From Stutzerimonas stutzeri (lineage in GTDB: Bacteria; Pseudomonadota; Gammaproteobacteria; Pseudomonadales; Pseudomonadaceae): a stretch of DNA of 64,000 bases. Each line of letters opens with the position of its first letter. Position 1 is the first letter of the stretch. Shown here in pieces: positions 26,335-35,046 of this stretch. The DNA is taken from contig NZ_CP046902.1 in assembly GCF_009789555.1 (NCBI RefSeq), forward strand, positions 2,806,001-2,870,000, in the 5' to 3' direction. Both the position numbers and the translations under genes were made by a program. Below the pieces are notes generated by a model that saw nothing but the letters and a program-made list of their open reading frames with translations, did no database searches and was not told where the DNA came from.

Positions 26335-27153
26335 TCAGCGAAACTGCCGGTACACGATGGGGATCATGCGTACCGCATCGGTGGCGTAGCGCTTGGCCAG
26401 CCGTCGCGGCTCGGTGCACATACGATGCAGCCATTCGAGCGACATGCGCTGCATCCATCTCGGCGCACGTCTGACCTTGCCGGAGAGGAAGTCGATGGAT
26501 GCACCGACGCAGAGTCCGACCCCTCGTGCTCGACCATCGGCCCGGATCAACCGCCCGAGGATTTCCTGGCGCGGGCAACCCACGGCAAGCACCACGAGTT
26601 CGGCGGGGTGTCGGATGACGAAGTCCAGGCATGCCTGAACGGCCTGCGGGTGGTCGAAGAATCCCATGGGTGGGTTGTAATGAGAGAAGGTTACATTCGG
26701 GTATAGCTGGCGCATCGTTCGTATCTGCGACGCGTCGCTGCCAATCACCGTCACTCGCCAGCTCTTCGCCTCGGCGACGCACATCAGCTCGCCGGTCAGG
26801 CTGCTGCCGGGAATGACCTCGGGAACCGGGGTGCGCAGCAGCGTCATCAGGCGTTTCAACACCTGGCTGTCGCAAATCCTGTGGCTGGCGTCGGCGTAGG
26901 CGCGGCGAAGTTCGGGGTCATCCTCGAGCTGAACCACATGGTTGACGTTCGGGGTGACGATATAGCTGAAGGTGCGCTCGCTCGCCTCGATGATGTGGTC
27001 GATGAGTTGAGCATTCGATCCGTCATAGAAATCGATGTCGAACCCTCTTATCGTGCTTTGTCGATTGCAACAGGACGGTCGCTCGTCTGCATGAGTCTCC
27101 TGGCGTCCCGGGTGCTTTTGCAAAAGGTGGTCTCCTCGTTCGGCGCGTGACAC
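26335..27153 (-). CDS. WecG/TagA/CpsF-family glycosyltransferase, possible frameshift near the start
   Basis: The protein (up to 272 residues) has the WecG/TagA family core: TPNVNHVVQLEDD, ICDSQVLKRLM, IPGSSLTGE, the GxPRQE-type motif VGCPRQEILG, and VGASIDFLSGKVRRAPRWMQ. Such enzymes add a sugar to a lipid-linked glycan in exopolysaccharide synthesis. The start is doubtful. The GTG at 27153 has no SD, while an ATG at 27092 with a good AGGAGA reads MQTSDRPVAIDKA and then stops in the wrong frame. One extra A in the AAA near 27060 would join it to TIRGFDID. No other glycan gene is adjacent. Confidence 0.75.
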   Translation of the reverse strand: MSRAERGDHLLQKHPGRQETHADERPSCCNRQSTIRGFDIDFYDGSNAQLIDHIIEASERTFSYIVTPNVNHVVQLEDDPELRRAYADASHRICDSQVLKRLMTLLRTPVPEVIPGSSLTGELMCVAEAKSWRVTVIGSDASQIRTMRQLYPNVTFSHYNPPMGFFDHPQAVQACLDFVIRHPAELVVLAVGCPRQEILGRLIRADGRARGVGLCVGASIDFLSGKVRRAPRWMQRMSLEWLHRMCTEPRRLAKRYATDAVRMIPIVYRQFR

Positions 27154-27367
27154 TGCACGCGGGGTACGTTCAAGCTCAGCCCAGCGTTGTCATCGCTGTA
27201 GCGTTGATTGCTCTTAAACTGAACCCGGTCGAACGCAGAGGTTCGAGCCAAATGCCGAGGAATCGGACCAGGCGTAGCGGGACCGACGCCCGGCCGGCAC
27301 CGCCTTGCACGTGCGCGTGTTTGACGGAACGACCCCGATGCCGCTAACGCGCGCACCACTTGCAGGC

Positions 27368-28120
27368 TCAGACCGTTACGCTGGCCGATCCCGATCCATC
27401 CAGCGTGAAGGTGATGGTCTGGCCTGCGCGCGCCCAGTAGATGCCCGACCAACTGCCTGTGGCGATCAGGTCACCGGCGCGCAGGGGCGTGCCTTGTGCG
27501 GCGGCGTGGCGTGCCAGCCAGGGCACGGAGGACAATGGATCGACAAACGGATGCGATCCAGTGGCCTTGAAGCGTTCGTCGCCATCGACGTGCAGGGTCA
27601 CCGTCTGGCGCGACCATTGCGGTCGGTCTGGCAGCGGCATCGGATCGCCGAGGACAAGGGCGCGGTTGAGTTGCTGGTCGGCAAGCCGAAGCAGGGCGTT
27701 GGCGCTTGCGCCGTTCTCCAGACGGCTGTCGCAGAGTTCGATAGCGGGCAACCAGGCGTCGATCGAAGCGAGTATTTCACCGTGATCCGGCGTGTCGGTC
27801 AGGTCTCGTCCGAGACGGATCACCAGCTCGCCCTCGATGCCGAGCGCTGTGGCGTAACCGGGCGGTACCTGCCAGCCCGATGGGTGAATCGCGGCAGCCG
27901 GGACTGCCGCCGCGCTGATCATTCCGCCCGGAGCGCCACCGAGTTTCCAGGCGCTCGGGCGAACGCCGTCGAACCACCCCAGCGCCGCGCTGACCTGCCG
28001 TTGCACCGCGTACGCCGCAGCGCTGTCCGGCAAGTCGAGGTCGGCCAGCGGCTGGCGCTTGCCGGTACGCCAGGCCGTTATCAAGCGCCTGGCGACTGCG
28101 TCGATCTGGGACTCGCTCAC
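27368..28120 (-). CDS. 2-keto-4-pentenoate hydratase / fumarylacetoacetate hydrolase-like protein
   Basis: A 250-residue protein of the MhpD/DmpE-like branch of the FAH superfamily. Visible family segments are WKLGGAPG, the metal-binding EGELVIRLGRDL (acidic residues Glu108/Glu110 region), AIELCDSRLENG, and the C-terminal GDLIATGSWSGIYWARAGQTITF. These enzymes hydrate or decarboxylate 2-oxo-4-enoic acids. It is the last gene of the minus-strand heterocycle cluster and overlaps the hydantoinase gene by 4 nt. It may process the carbon skeleton freed by the upstream ring-opening steps. Confidence 0.8.
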   Translation of the reverse strand: MSESQIDAVARRLITAWRTGKRQPLADLDLPDSAAAYAVQRQVSAALGWFDGVRPSAWKLGGAPGGMISAAAVPAAAIHPSGWQVPPGYATALGIEGELVIRLGRDLTDTPDHGEILASIDAWLPAIELCDSRLENGASANALLRLADQQLNRALVLGDPMPLPDRPQWSRQTVTLHVDGDERFKATGSHPFVDPLSSVPWLARHAAAQGTPLRAGDLIATGSWSGIYWARAGQTITFTLDGSGSASVTV

Positions 28121-29556
28121 AGCGGGATCTCGGTCTGTCGCCGCCGTGGCTTGGCCGGATCAGGCCGGGCGCAGGGCAGGAACTGGCCGCGGCCCGCACT
28201 GCCTCGGGGTTGTTTACCGTCCCATACGATTTCGCCGCGCGACAGCGTCATTGCAGGCCAGGCGCTCAGCTGCATGCCGGCATAAGGGGTGTAATCCACA
28301 TTGTGGTGCAGGCGATCGTTGTCCAGGCAGAAGGGTTGGCCTTCGTCCCAGATGACGAGATCCGCGTCGGAACCGATCGCGATGCTGCCCTTGCGCGGGT
28401 ACAGCCCGTAGAGCTTGGCCGCATTGGTAGCGGTAAGCGCGACGAAGCTCTGTGGCGTGATCCGTCCGCTGCGCACACCCTCGGACCAGAGCAGGGCCAT
28501 GCGAGTCTCGACACCCGGTATGCCGTTGGCGACCTGATCGAAAGACACGTGCTCGCCGTGCGCCTTCTTGCCGTCCGGGCCGTCGTAGCGGAAGGGCGCG
28601 TGATCGGAGGAAAACACCTCGAACGAGCCGTTTTCCAGGCCATCCCAGATGACCTGCTGGTTGGCCTTGTCCCGAGGTGGCGGGCTGCAGATGCATTTGG
28701 CGCCTTCGAAGCTGTCGTCGCACCCCAGCGAGTCGGCTGTCAGAAACAGGTACTGCGGGCAGGTTTCGGCGTACACCTTCAGGCCATTGCTCTGCGCCCA
28801 ACGAATCTGTTCCACGGCCTCTCGCCCGGATACGTGGACGATCAGGATCGGCACGTCCACCAGCTCCGCCAGGGCAATGGCGCGGTGGGTCGCTTCGCGC
28901 TCGACGAGCATGGGCCGCGAGGTCGCGTGGTAGCGCGGCGCGGTGTGGCCGGCGGCGAGCAGGCGCTCGGTGAGCCAGGCGATGCAGTCGGCGTTCTCCG
29001 CATGCAGCATCACCATCGCGCCTTCGCTGCGCGCGACCGAGAGGGTATCGAGGATCTCACGGTCGCTGAGCTTCAGCGCATCGTAGGTCATGTAGATCTT
29101 GAACGAGGTGTAACCCTCGGCGATCAGGGCTGGCAGCTCGTCGCGAAGGACTTCCGGTGTCGGGTCGGTGACGATCAGGTGGAAGGCATAGTCGATCACC
29201 GGTTTCGTGCCTGCACGGCGGTGATAATCCTCCACGGCGGCGCGCAGGCTCTTGCCCTTTTCCTGACAGGCGAACGGAATCACCGTGGTGGTTCCGCCAC
29301 ACGCTGCCGAAACGGTGCCGCTGAGAAAGTCGTCGGCCATGGTCGAGCCATCACCGGTGGGCTGATCCAGATGCACGTGGCTGTCGATGCCGCCAGGCGT
29401 GACGTGGCGACCCTGCGCATCGATTTCATGGTTGCCGGCCGGCAGATCGAGGCCCATCGCGGCGATACGGCCATCGCGGATGCCTATGTCGCTGGTGAAG
29501 GTGTCCGCCGCGGTGACCACGCGGGCGTTGCGTATGACGGTGTCGAACGGTTGCAT
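28117..29556 (-). CDS. D-hydantoinase/dihydropyrimidinase
   Basis: A 479-residue cyclic amidohydrolase that opens hydantoin or dihydropyrimidine rings. All metal ligands of the family are present: His60 and His62 in DSHVHLDQP, carboxylated Lys153 in SFKIYMTY, His185 in LHAEN, His241 in IVHVSG and Asp318 in SSDHAPF. I start it at ATG 29556, just after the previous gene's stop; the longer frame to 29610 reads over that gene. It should be a binuclear-zinc enzyme. Its ring substrate is unknown. Confidence 0.9.
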   Translation of the reverse strand: MQPFDTVIRNARVVTAADTFTSDIGIRDGRIAAMGLDLPAGNHEIDAQGRHVTPGGIDSHVHLDQPTGDGSTMADDFLSGTVSAACGGTTTVIPFACQEKGKSLRAAVEDYHRRAGTKPVIDYAFHLIVTDPTPEVLRDELPALIAEGYTSFKIYMTYDALKLSDREILDTLSVARSEGAMVMLHAENADCIAWLTERLLAAGHTAPRYHATSRPMLVEREATHRAIALAELVDVPILIVHVSGREAVEQIRWAQSNGLKVYAETCPQYLFLTADSLGCDDSFEGAKCICSPPPRDKANQQVIWDGLENGSFEVFSSDHAPFRYDGPDGKKAHGEHVSFDQVANGIPGVETRMALLWSEGVRSGRITPQSFVALTATNAAKLYGLYPRKGSIAIGSDADLVIWDEGQPFCLDNDRLHHNVDYTPYAGMQLSAWPAMTLSRGEIVWDGKQPRGSAGRGQFLPCARPDPAKPRRRQTEIPL

Positions 29557-29557
29557 G

Positions 29558-30280
29558 TCAGGCTTCCTGAAGTAGCCGGCCCCAGCCGGTGATGCGGCGG
29601 GTGTCCACACCGGTGCGGCGCAGCATGTCCCAGACCACGGTGGTCACGGTATCCAGTACGGGAATACCGTGTTCGGCTTCCCAATGGGCGACGCGGTGGG
29701 CGGCATGAAGGTTGGTGCAGAAGGTGGCGACGGCTTCGGCGCCCGCCGCGACCACGTCCGCCACCTGACGGTCGAGCGTGGCTTCGTCGACCAGGGCGAA
29801 CGCGAAATTTTCCTGGAGCTGCAGATGGCTTTCCGCCGAGGCGTCGATGCCAATTCCGGCATAGTTGGCGACGATCCTGTCCTGCACATCGGCAAGATAC
29901 GGGGAGACGAGTCCCAACCGACGAATACCGAAGGCCGACAGTGCCTTGTTCAGCGCCAGGACCGATGTGCTGGCGGGCACGCCCGTGGCCTTGGTAATGG
30001 CGGCGCAGAGCGCTTCGTCCTGTTCGAAGCCCAGCCAGCCGGCGGAGGTGCCGCTCCAGCCGATGGCATCGACACGGGCATCGGCCAACAGCTTCGCCGC
30101 ATCGAGGATATGTGTCTGCTGGAACTGCCCAAGCGCGTCGGGACTGAGGGCGATCTGGGTTACGGAAAACCGCGCGAAATGCACGCTGACTTCCGGCAGG
30201 CCCGAAATCAGCGACTGGGTCAGCGGTTCGAGCGAGGTGTTCGAGGAGGGCGTGAGAATGCCCAGGCGGATACGTTTCAT
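29558..30280 (-). CDS. Arylmalonate decarboxylase / maleate isomerase-like protein (Asp/Glu racemase superfamily)
   Basis: A 240-residue protein, the same length as Bordetella arylmalonate decarboxylase (AMDase). The first catalytic Cys of racemases and maleate isomerase is absent: the loop reads Gly77-Thr78-Ser79, as in the AMDase GTS loop. The second is kept as Cys188 in TFCTNLH, the same number as the AMDase nucleophile. The N-terminus TPSSNT is more like maleate isomerase. The enzyme could decarboxylate a malonate-type acid or isomerise a cis-enoic diacid. It overlaps the aminohydrolase gene by 4 nt and is 1 nt from the hydantoinase start. Confidence 0.78.
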   Translation of the reverse strand: MKRIRLGILTPSSNTSLEPLTQSLISGLPEVSVHFARFSVTQIALSPDALGQFQQTHILDAAKLLADARVDAIGWSGTSAGWLGFEQDEALCAAITKATGVPASTSVLALNKALSAFGIRRLGLVSPYLADVQDRIVANYAGIGIDASAESHLQLQENFAFALVDEATLDRQVADVVAAGAEAVATFCTNLHAAHRVAHWEAEHGIPVLDTVTTVVWDMLRRTGVDTRRITGWGRLLQEA

Positions 30281-31638
30281 CGTGCATTACCTGCGGCGGA
30301 CGGATAGGGACGAAGCGGATTCGGGCAGCGTTGCCAGAGGGCCTGACACACGCGCTCGGCCTCGGCGCGTATTTCGGTTTCGTCGACACGGGTTGCGCGG
30401 CCTTGATCGATGACCTGCTCGCCGTTGACGAAGACGCTTTCCACATCGGCCGCGGTGGCGTTGTGAATCAGGCTGCCCAGAGGGTCGATGCAGGGCGTCA
30501 AATGCAACTGGCGGTAATCGAGAACGGCTATGTCGGCGAGCATGCCCACGGCCAGTCGGCCAATGCGATCTGCCCAACCCAATGCGCGCGCACCGTTGCC
30601 GGTGCCCATGGCGAACACATCCCTGGGTTGCCAGTCATCGGCGACGAAACCGGCTTGTAGACGGCCGACCGCCAGGGTCCAGCGCATCACCTCGATCATG
30701 TCGCCGTGCATGGTGTCGGTGGCGAGGCAGATTGGTGCGCCGGCATCGATCAATCGGCGGGTCGGGGCGGTCCGACCGGACATCGCATTGCCTACCGGTA
30801 TATGCACCACGTGCGCTCCGCTGCGGCCGATCCGCGCAATGTCGGCATCGTCGAGGTGGATGCAGTGGCCGGCCAGCAGGCGATCGTTCAGCAGGCCCAG
30901 TCCGTCCAGCAACTCTACGGGGGAACAACCGTGTCGCGCACGGACCCAGTCCACTTCGTCCTGGCTCTGAGCAAGGTGGGTGCTGATCGGCAAGTCGTGC
31001 CGTTCGGCAAGGGCGGCTATATCGCACAGCAAATCCACCGAACAGGTGTCCGGCGCGTGGGCGGTCAGGTGTGCCTGGATACGGCCGTCAGCCTGTCCCG
31101 CCCATTGCTCTACGAATGCGGCGGCGCGCTCCAATTGCCGCTCGCCACGGGCGCGGTCGAAGCGGCGGTTGCCATCGAGCACCGAGGCGAAATCGACATC
31201 GGCGAGACGCTGGCTGGCGAACAGGCGCACGCCGGTTTCCGCCATGCCGGCGACGGTGGCTTCGGCATGTACGAAACTGTCGACCAGCGTGGTGCAGCCG
31301 GCGCGCAATGCTTCCAGGGCACCGAGTCGGGACAGGGCGAGCGCTTCTTCCTCGCTCAGCCATGACGCCTGCGGGAGTCCCGGCGTGTAGGACGGGGCGA
31401 AGCCGCAGTCCGGCGCTACGCCGCGGACGAAGTTCAATCCGGCGTGATAATGGGTATTGACGAAACCGGGAACGACGACTCGGCCAGGCAGCGCCAGTGT
31501 GCGGATGGCCGCGGGGCGCCCGTCGCCGATGAATGCGATGTGCTTGCCCCGTATGCCGAGATTTGACAGGCGGGCGACGCCGTCTTCCAGCAGCACGGTC
31601 GCGTCTGTGATCAGCAGGTCCAGAATGGCTTCAGTCAT
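30277..31638 (-). CDS. Aminohydrolase of the TrzA/AtzB/guanine deaminase group
   Basis: A 453-residue subtype III amidohydrolase that should deaminate an amino-substituted N-heterocycle. Metal ligands His63 and His65 (NTHYHAG), His194 region and His221 (STHLAQ) and a late Asp in LATDTMHG are present. The general-acid/base Glu usual in the HxxE motif is replaced by Gln224 (HLAQ). The start at 31638 overlaps the SDR stop by one base; the longer upstream frame runs into that gene. No signal peptide. It lies in the middle of the operon, before the ring-opening hydantoinase. Confidence 0.85.
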   Translation of the reverse strand: MTEAILDLLITDATVLLEDGVARLSNLGIRGKHIAFIGDGRPAAIRTLALPGRVVVPGFVNTHYHAGLNFVRGVAPDCGFAPSYTPGLPQASWLSEEEALALSRLGALEALRAGCTTLVDSFVHAEATVAGMAETGVRLFASQRLADVDFASVLDGNRRFDRARGERQLERAAAFVEQWAGQADGRIQAHLTAHAPDTCSVDLLCDIAALAERHDLPISTHLAQSQDEVDWVRARHGCSPVELLDGLGLLNDRLLAGHCIHLDDADIARIGRSGAHVVHIPVGNAMSGRTAPTRRLIDAGAPICLATDTMHGDMIEVMRWTLAVGRLQAGFVADDWQPRDVFAMGTGNGARALGWADRIGRLAVGMLADIAVLDYRQLHLTPCIDPLGSLIHNATAADVESVFVNGEQVIDQGRATRVDETEIRAEAERVCQALWQRCPNPLRPYPSAAGNAR

Positions 31639-32441
31639 CAGGCAGCCATCCATCCGCCGTCCACCATCAAGGTGGCACCGGTCATGAAGGTCGAGTGATC
31701 GCTGGCCAGAAACAGCACGGCGCGGGCTACGTCTTCCGGGCACCCGAGGCGTGGCCAGGGTGTGCGGCGCGATGCGCGGTCGAGCACGCTGGCATCGACG
31801 GCGCGACCGGCGGCGCCGGTCTGAATCTTTCCTGGCGCCACGGCGTTGCAGACGATGAGGTCGGCGGCGTAGTCAGTGGCGATCTGTCGGGTCATGTAGT
31901 CGACGGCGGCCTTGGTGACGCCATAGCCTAGATCGCCGGGCGCGGCGATCAGACCGTGCTGGGATGAAACATTGATGAGCCGGCCACGCACCTCGTTGAT
32001 CGGGGACTGGCTGAGCATCTGGCGCACGGCGGCGCGGCAGCAGCGGTAGACGCCGGTCAGATTGACATCCAGCAAGCGCTGCCAATCGGCCTCGTCGAGT
32101 TCCAGCAGTGGCCGCGCATGGCGAATGCAGGCGTTGTTGACCAGCACATCCAGGCGACCGAAACGTACGACTGTATCTGCAACGAGGGCGTCTACCTGCT
32201 CGCTGCACGCGACATCGGTGCGGATGAAGGTCGCGTCATGACCGTCGCGGGCAATAAGGTCGGCGGTCGGCTCGCCCCCTTCGATCACCTCGGTCGTCAC
32301 GTCCGCAATCACGACGTGGGCGCCATTGGCAGCCAACTGGCGCGCAATCGCCCGGCCTATTCCGGATGCGGCGCCAGTAACGATACAGACCTTGCCGCTC
32401 ATGTCGAAGCGTGCGCAAGGAAACGGAATATGTTCAGTCAT
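31638..32441 (-). CDS. SDR-family oxidoreductase
   Basis: A 267-residue short-chain dehydrogenase. The cofactor motif TGAASGIGRA, the NNA motif (LVNNAC), the catalytic Ser in INVSSQHG and the YGVTK (Tyr-x-x-x-Lys) are all present, with a C-terminal VDGGW. It probably oxidises or reduces a hydroxyl on a pathway intermediate with NAD(P). Start ATG 32441 overlaps the epimerase stop by 8 nt, so the two are likely co-translated. Confidence 0.88.
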   Translation of the reverse strand: MTEHIPFPCARFDMSGKVCIVTGAASGIGRAIARQLAANGAHVVIADVTTEVIEGGEPTADLIARDGHDATFIRTDVACSEQVDALVADTVVRFGRLDVLVNNACIRHARPLLELDEADWQRLLDVNLTGVYRCCRAAVRQMLSQSPINEVRGRLINVSSQHGLIAAPGDLGYGVTKAAVDYMTRQIATDYAADLIVCNAVAPGKIQTGAAGRAVDASVLDRASRRTPWPRLGCPEDVARAVLFLASDHSTFMTGATLMVDGGWMAA

Positions 32442-33435
32442 GGTGTGCTGTGGCACCGATCGGTGCATGTTCCTCGAGCCAGTGGTGGTAGTCCGCTTGC
32501 GCCTCGGTCAGCCCGAAGCGCGGTCGAAAGGTGGTGTCGTCAACAAGCCGGTGGATATCCATGGACGCGCGGTCGTAGTCGGCGAAGTAGTCGATGTCGG
32601 GCTGCTCGCCCGGCGCCGCCAGACGCCATTCGAAGCCCGGATAGCGAGGCGCTATGCACGCGCACCAGTCGGCCACGCTCCATTCGAACCCAGCCGCCAG
32701 GTTGTAGCGTGGATAGCCCCAGTGCGGCTGATCGAGCAAGCTGGCCATGGCAGCGACTGCATCACGTACGTACAGCCAATCGCGCCGACCCGCGCGGGGC
32801 AGGATCGCCGTTTCGCCATGGCGGGCCCGCGCCAGGACCTGGAGTGGGGCGCTCAGTGTGTCCCGCACCCCGCTGTCCGCTTCCCAGGGACCGAAGCAGG
32901 TGCCCAGGCGACCCACCACGAGTGGCAGGCCGCGCAAGCTCGCGAGGCGCATGGCGGCTTCTTCCGCCGCACGCTTGGACATGCCGTAGAGCCCCTCCGG
33001 CAACAGCGGGGTGTCGTCTTCGTGCAGGGCCGTCGGCAGACGTCCGCTGCGCCCGTAAACGGAGCCGGAGCTGACATGCAATACGCGCTCTACGCCGTGA
33101 TCGGCGGCTGCGCTTATCGCGGCAAGCACACCGCCGACGTTGACGTCGAAGATCGTTTGCGCCGCATGCCGCTCGCGCGCCTCGTTGGCGGTGATCGCCG
33201 CCAGCGTCACGAGCCGTTGCGGACGGTGTTCGCTCATCACCTCATACAATGCCTCGGCGTTCCTGACATCACCGATGCAAGACACGAAGCGACCGGGCAG
33301 CGCCGCGAACGCGCGGGTAGCGATTTCGGTGGGCACCGAGCGGTCGAAGCCGATCACCGTCTCGCCTCTCGTGAGCAGGTGCTCGGCGAGGGCCAGGCCG
33401 ACGAAGCCGCTGCTGCCTGTGATGAGTGTGGTCAT
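32434..33435 (-). CDS. NAD-dependent epimerase/dehydratase family protein
   Basis: A 333-residue extended SDR with a GSSGFVGLALA cofactor loop, the Ser/Tyr-x-x-x-Lys residues in HVSSGSVYG and YGMSKRAAEE, and the VGRLGTCFGPWE segment. Members act on sugar nucleotides but also on uronic or aldonic acids. In a cluster without sugar-nucleotide genes a small acid or lactone substrate is as likely. It starts 1 nt after the ATPase stop. Confidence 0.85.
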   Translation of the reverse strand: MTTLITGSSGFVGLALAEHLLTRGETVIGFDRSVPTEIATRAFAALPGRFVSCIGDVRNAEALYEVMSEHRPQRLVTLAAITANEARERHAAQTIFDVNVGGVLAAISAAADHGVERVLHVSSGSVYGRSGRLPTALHEDDTPLLPEGLYGMSKRAAEEAAMRLASLRGLPLVVGRLGTCFGPWEADSGVRDTLSAPLQVLARARHGETAILPRAGRRDWLYVRDAVAAMASLLDQPHWGYPRYNLAAGFEWSVADWCACIAPRYPGFEWRLAAPGEQPDIDYFADYDRASMDIHRLVDDTTFRPRFGLTEAQADYHHWLEEHAPIGATAHHD

Positions 33436-33436
33436 C

Positions 33437-34207
33437 TCAAGCCGTTTCCCTGACCGCTTCGGGTCGCAGCAGCGCGAGAATGTGGCGCTTGTAGTCGTTG
33501 AATGCCGTGCTGGTCGGGTCGCGTGGACGTTCCAGTTCGATTGGCAGAATCTCGCGGATGCGGCCGGGCCGGGCGGACATCACCGCAACGTGGGTGCCCA
33601 GCGCCAGCGACTCATCGATACCGTGGGTGACGAACACGATGGTGCTCTGGCTTTCACGCCAGATGCGGATCAACTCGCCGTGCATGTCCATTTTGGTCTG
33701 CTCGTCCAGCGCGCCGAACGGCTCGTCCATGAGGATCACTTCCGGATTCATCAACAGCGCACGGGCAATCCCGACGCGCTGGTTCATGCCACCGGAAAGC
33801 TCGCTCGGAAAGTGATTCTCGAAGCCTTTGAGTCCAACCATCTCGATGTAGCGTTGGGCCTTTTCACGGCGATCGGCCTTGCTGGCGCCACGCATCTTCA
33901 GGTGAAAGGCGACGTTCTCCCACACTGGCAGCCAGGGCATCAGGTTGGCCTGCTGGAACACCACGCCGCGATCAGCGCCCGGCTCGGTGATGAGCTGACC
34001 GCCGACCGTGACCGTCCCGGAGGACGGCTTGTCGAAACCGGCGATCATGTTGAGCAGTGTGGACTTGCCGCAACCACTGGGGCCCAGCAGGCAGAGAAAC
34101 TCATTGCGCTTGACGGAGAGGCTGACGTTGTCCAGTGCCGTGACGACCTGCTTGCGCTGGCTGTCCTCGAATACCCGCGATACGTTGTCGATGGTGATCA
34201 GAGCCAT
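33437..34207 (-). CDS. ABC transporter ATP-binding protein, NitT/TauT (SsuB) type
   Basis: A 256-residue ABC ATPase with Walker A GPSGCGKST, Q-loop VVFQQANLMPW, signature LSGGMNQRVGIARAL, Walker B VILMDEPFGALD and H-loop FVTHGIDE. The Q-loop and D-loop style are typical of the nitrate/taurine/sulfonate group. It energises the importer formed with the permease and binding protein encoded just upstream, most likely for the substrate of the following catabolic genes. Confidence 0.93.
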   Translation of the reverse strand: MALITIDNVSRVFEDSQRKQVVTALDNVSLSVKRNEFLCLLGPSGCGKSTLLNMIAGFDKPSSGTVTVGGQLITEPGADRGVVFQQANLMPWLPVWENVAFHLKMRGASKADRREKAQRYIEMVGLKGFENHFPSELSGGMNQRVGIARALLMNPEVILMDEPFGALDEQTKMDMHGELIRIWRESQSTIVFVTHGIDESLALGTHVAVMSARPGRIREILPIELERPRDPTSTAFNDYKRHILALLRPEAVRETA

Positions 34208-34211
34208 GGTG

Positions 34212-35033
34212 TCAACCTTCCTTCGCTTGCAGAGTGGAGCCGCGCTGCCAACGCAGAACGCGTCCGGCGATGTACTTGATGACGTAATCGCTTAGAAAGC
34301 CGAGCAGGCCGATGCTGACCATCGAGGCGATGACGATGTCGTAGCGCAGGAAGTAATACGAGTCCCACAGCACGTAGCCGACCCCGCTCTTCACCGCGAC
34401 CATTTCAGCCGTCACCGTGAGCATCCAGGCCGAGCCGATGGCGATCCGCAGGCCAGAGAAAATGCTCGGCAACGCGGCCGGAAACACGATGTGACGCAGC
34501 AGCTTCGACGGCGATCCGCCCGTCATGGCACCGGCGCGCAGCAAGTTGCGGTCGCACGTCTTCACGCCGTGAATGGTGCTGAGCAACACGGGGAAGAACG
34601 AGCCCATGAACACCAGAAAGATGGCGGGCTTGTCGGCAATGCCGAACCAGATGATCGCCAGCGGAATCCATGACACGGGCGGAATGGGACGCAACGTTTG
34701 CAACGTCGGCTCGATCAGGGCCTCAACCCGGCGTGACCATCCAATGGCCATGCCGATGCCGACGCCAAGCACGGTTGCGATCAGGAAGCCGGCAAACACC
34801 CGGCCGGAACTGGCGGCGATATCGGACAGCCAGCGGCCGGAATAACTCTGCGTGTTGCCGTCGGTGGTGAAGATCCAGTCGGCCCAGGCCAGTATCACCT
34901 GGGATGGCGCCGGCAGCAGGGCGGGTGGAAGGATGCCGGAGCGGGAGAATGTCTCCCACCCGGCGAGAAGCAGGATCGGCACGATGAAGCGCTCGATCCT
35001 CTGGTAGACGGCTTGCGAAAGCGAAGAAAACAT
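34212..35033 (-). CDS. ABC transporter permease, NitT/TauT (SsuC) type
   Basis: A 273-residue inner-membrane permease with about six transmembrane helices. It carries the family's PIPPVSWIPLAIIWFGI segment and a C-terminal EAA-like loop (GGSPSKLLRHIVFPAALPSI). It starts 13 nt after the binding-protein stop and ends 4 nt before the ATPase start. Confidence 0.92.
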   Translation of the reverse strand: MFSSLSQAVYQRIERFIVPILLLAGWETFSRSGILPPALLPAPSQVILAWADWIFTTDGNTQSYSGRWLSDIAASSGRVFAGFLIATVLGVGIGMAIGWSRRVEALIEPTLQTLRPIPPVSWIPLAIIWFGIADKPAIFLVFMGSFFPVLLSTIHGVKTCDRNLLRAGAMTGGSPSKLLRHIVFPAALPSIFSGLRIAIGSAWMLTVTAEMVAVKSGVGYVLWDSYYFLRYDIVIASMVSIGLLGFLSDYVIKYIAGRVLRWQRGSTLQAKEG

Positions 35034-35046
35034 TAGCGATCCTGAA

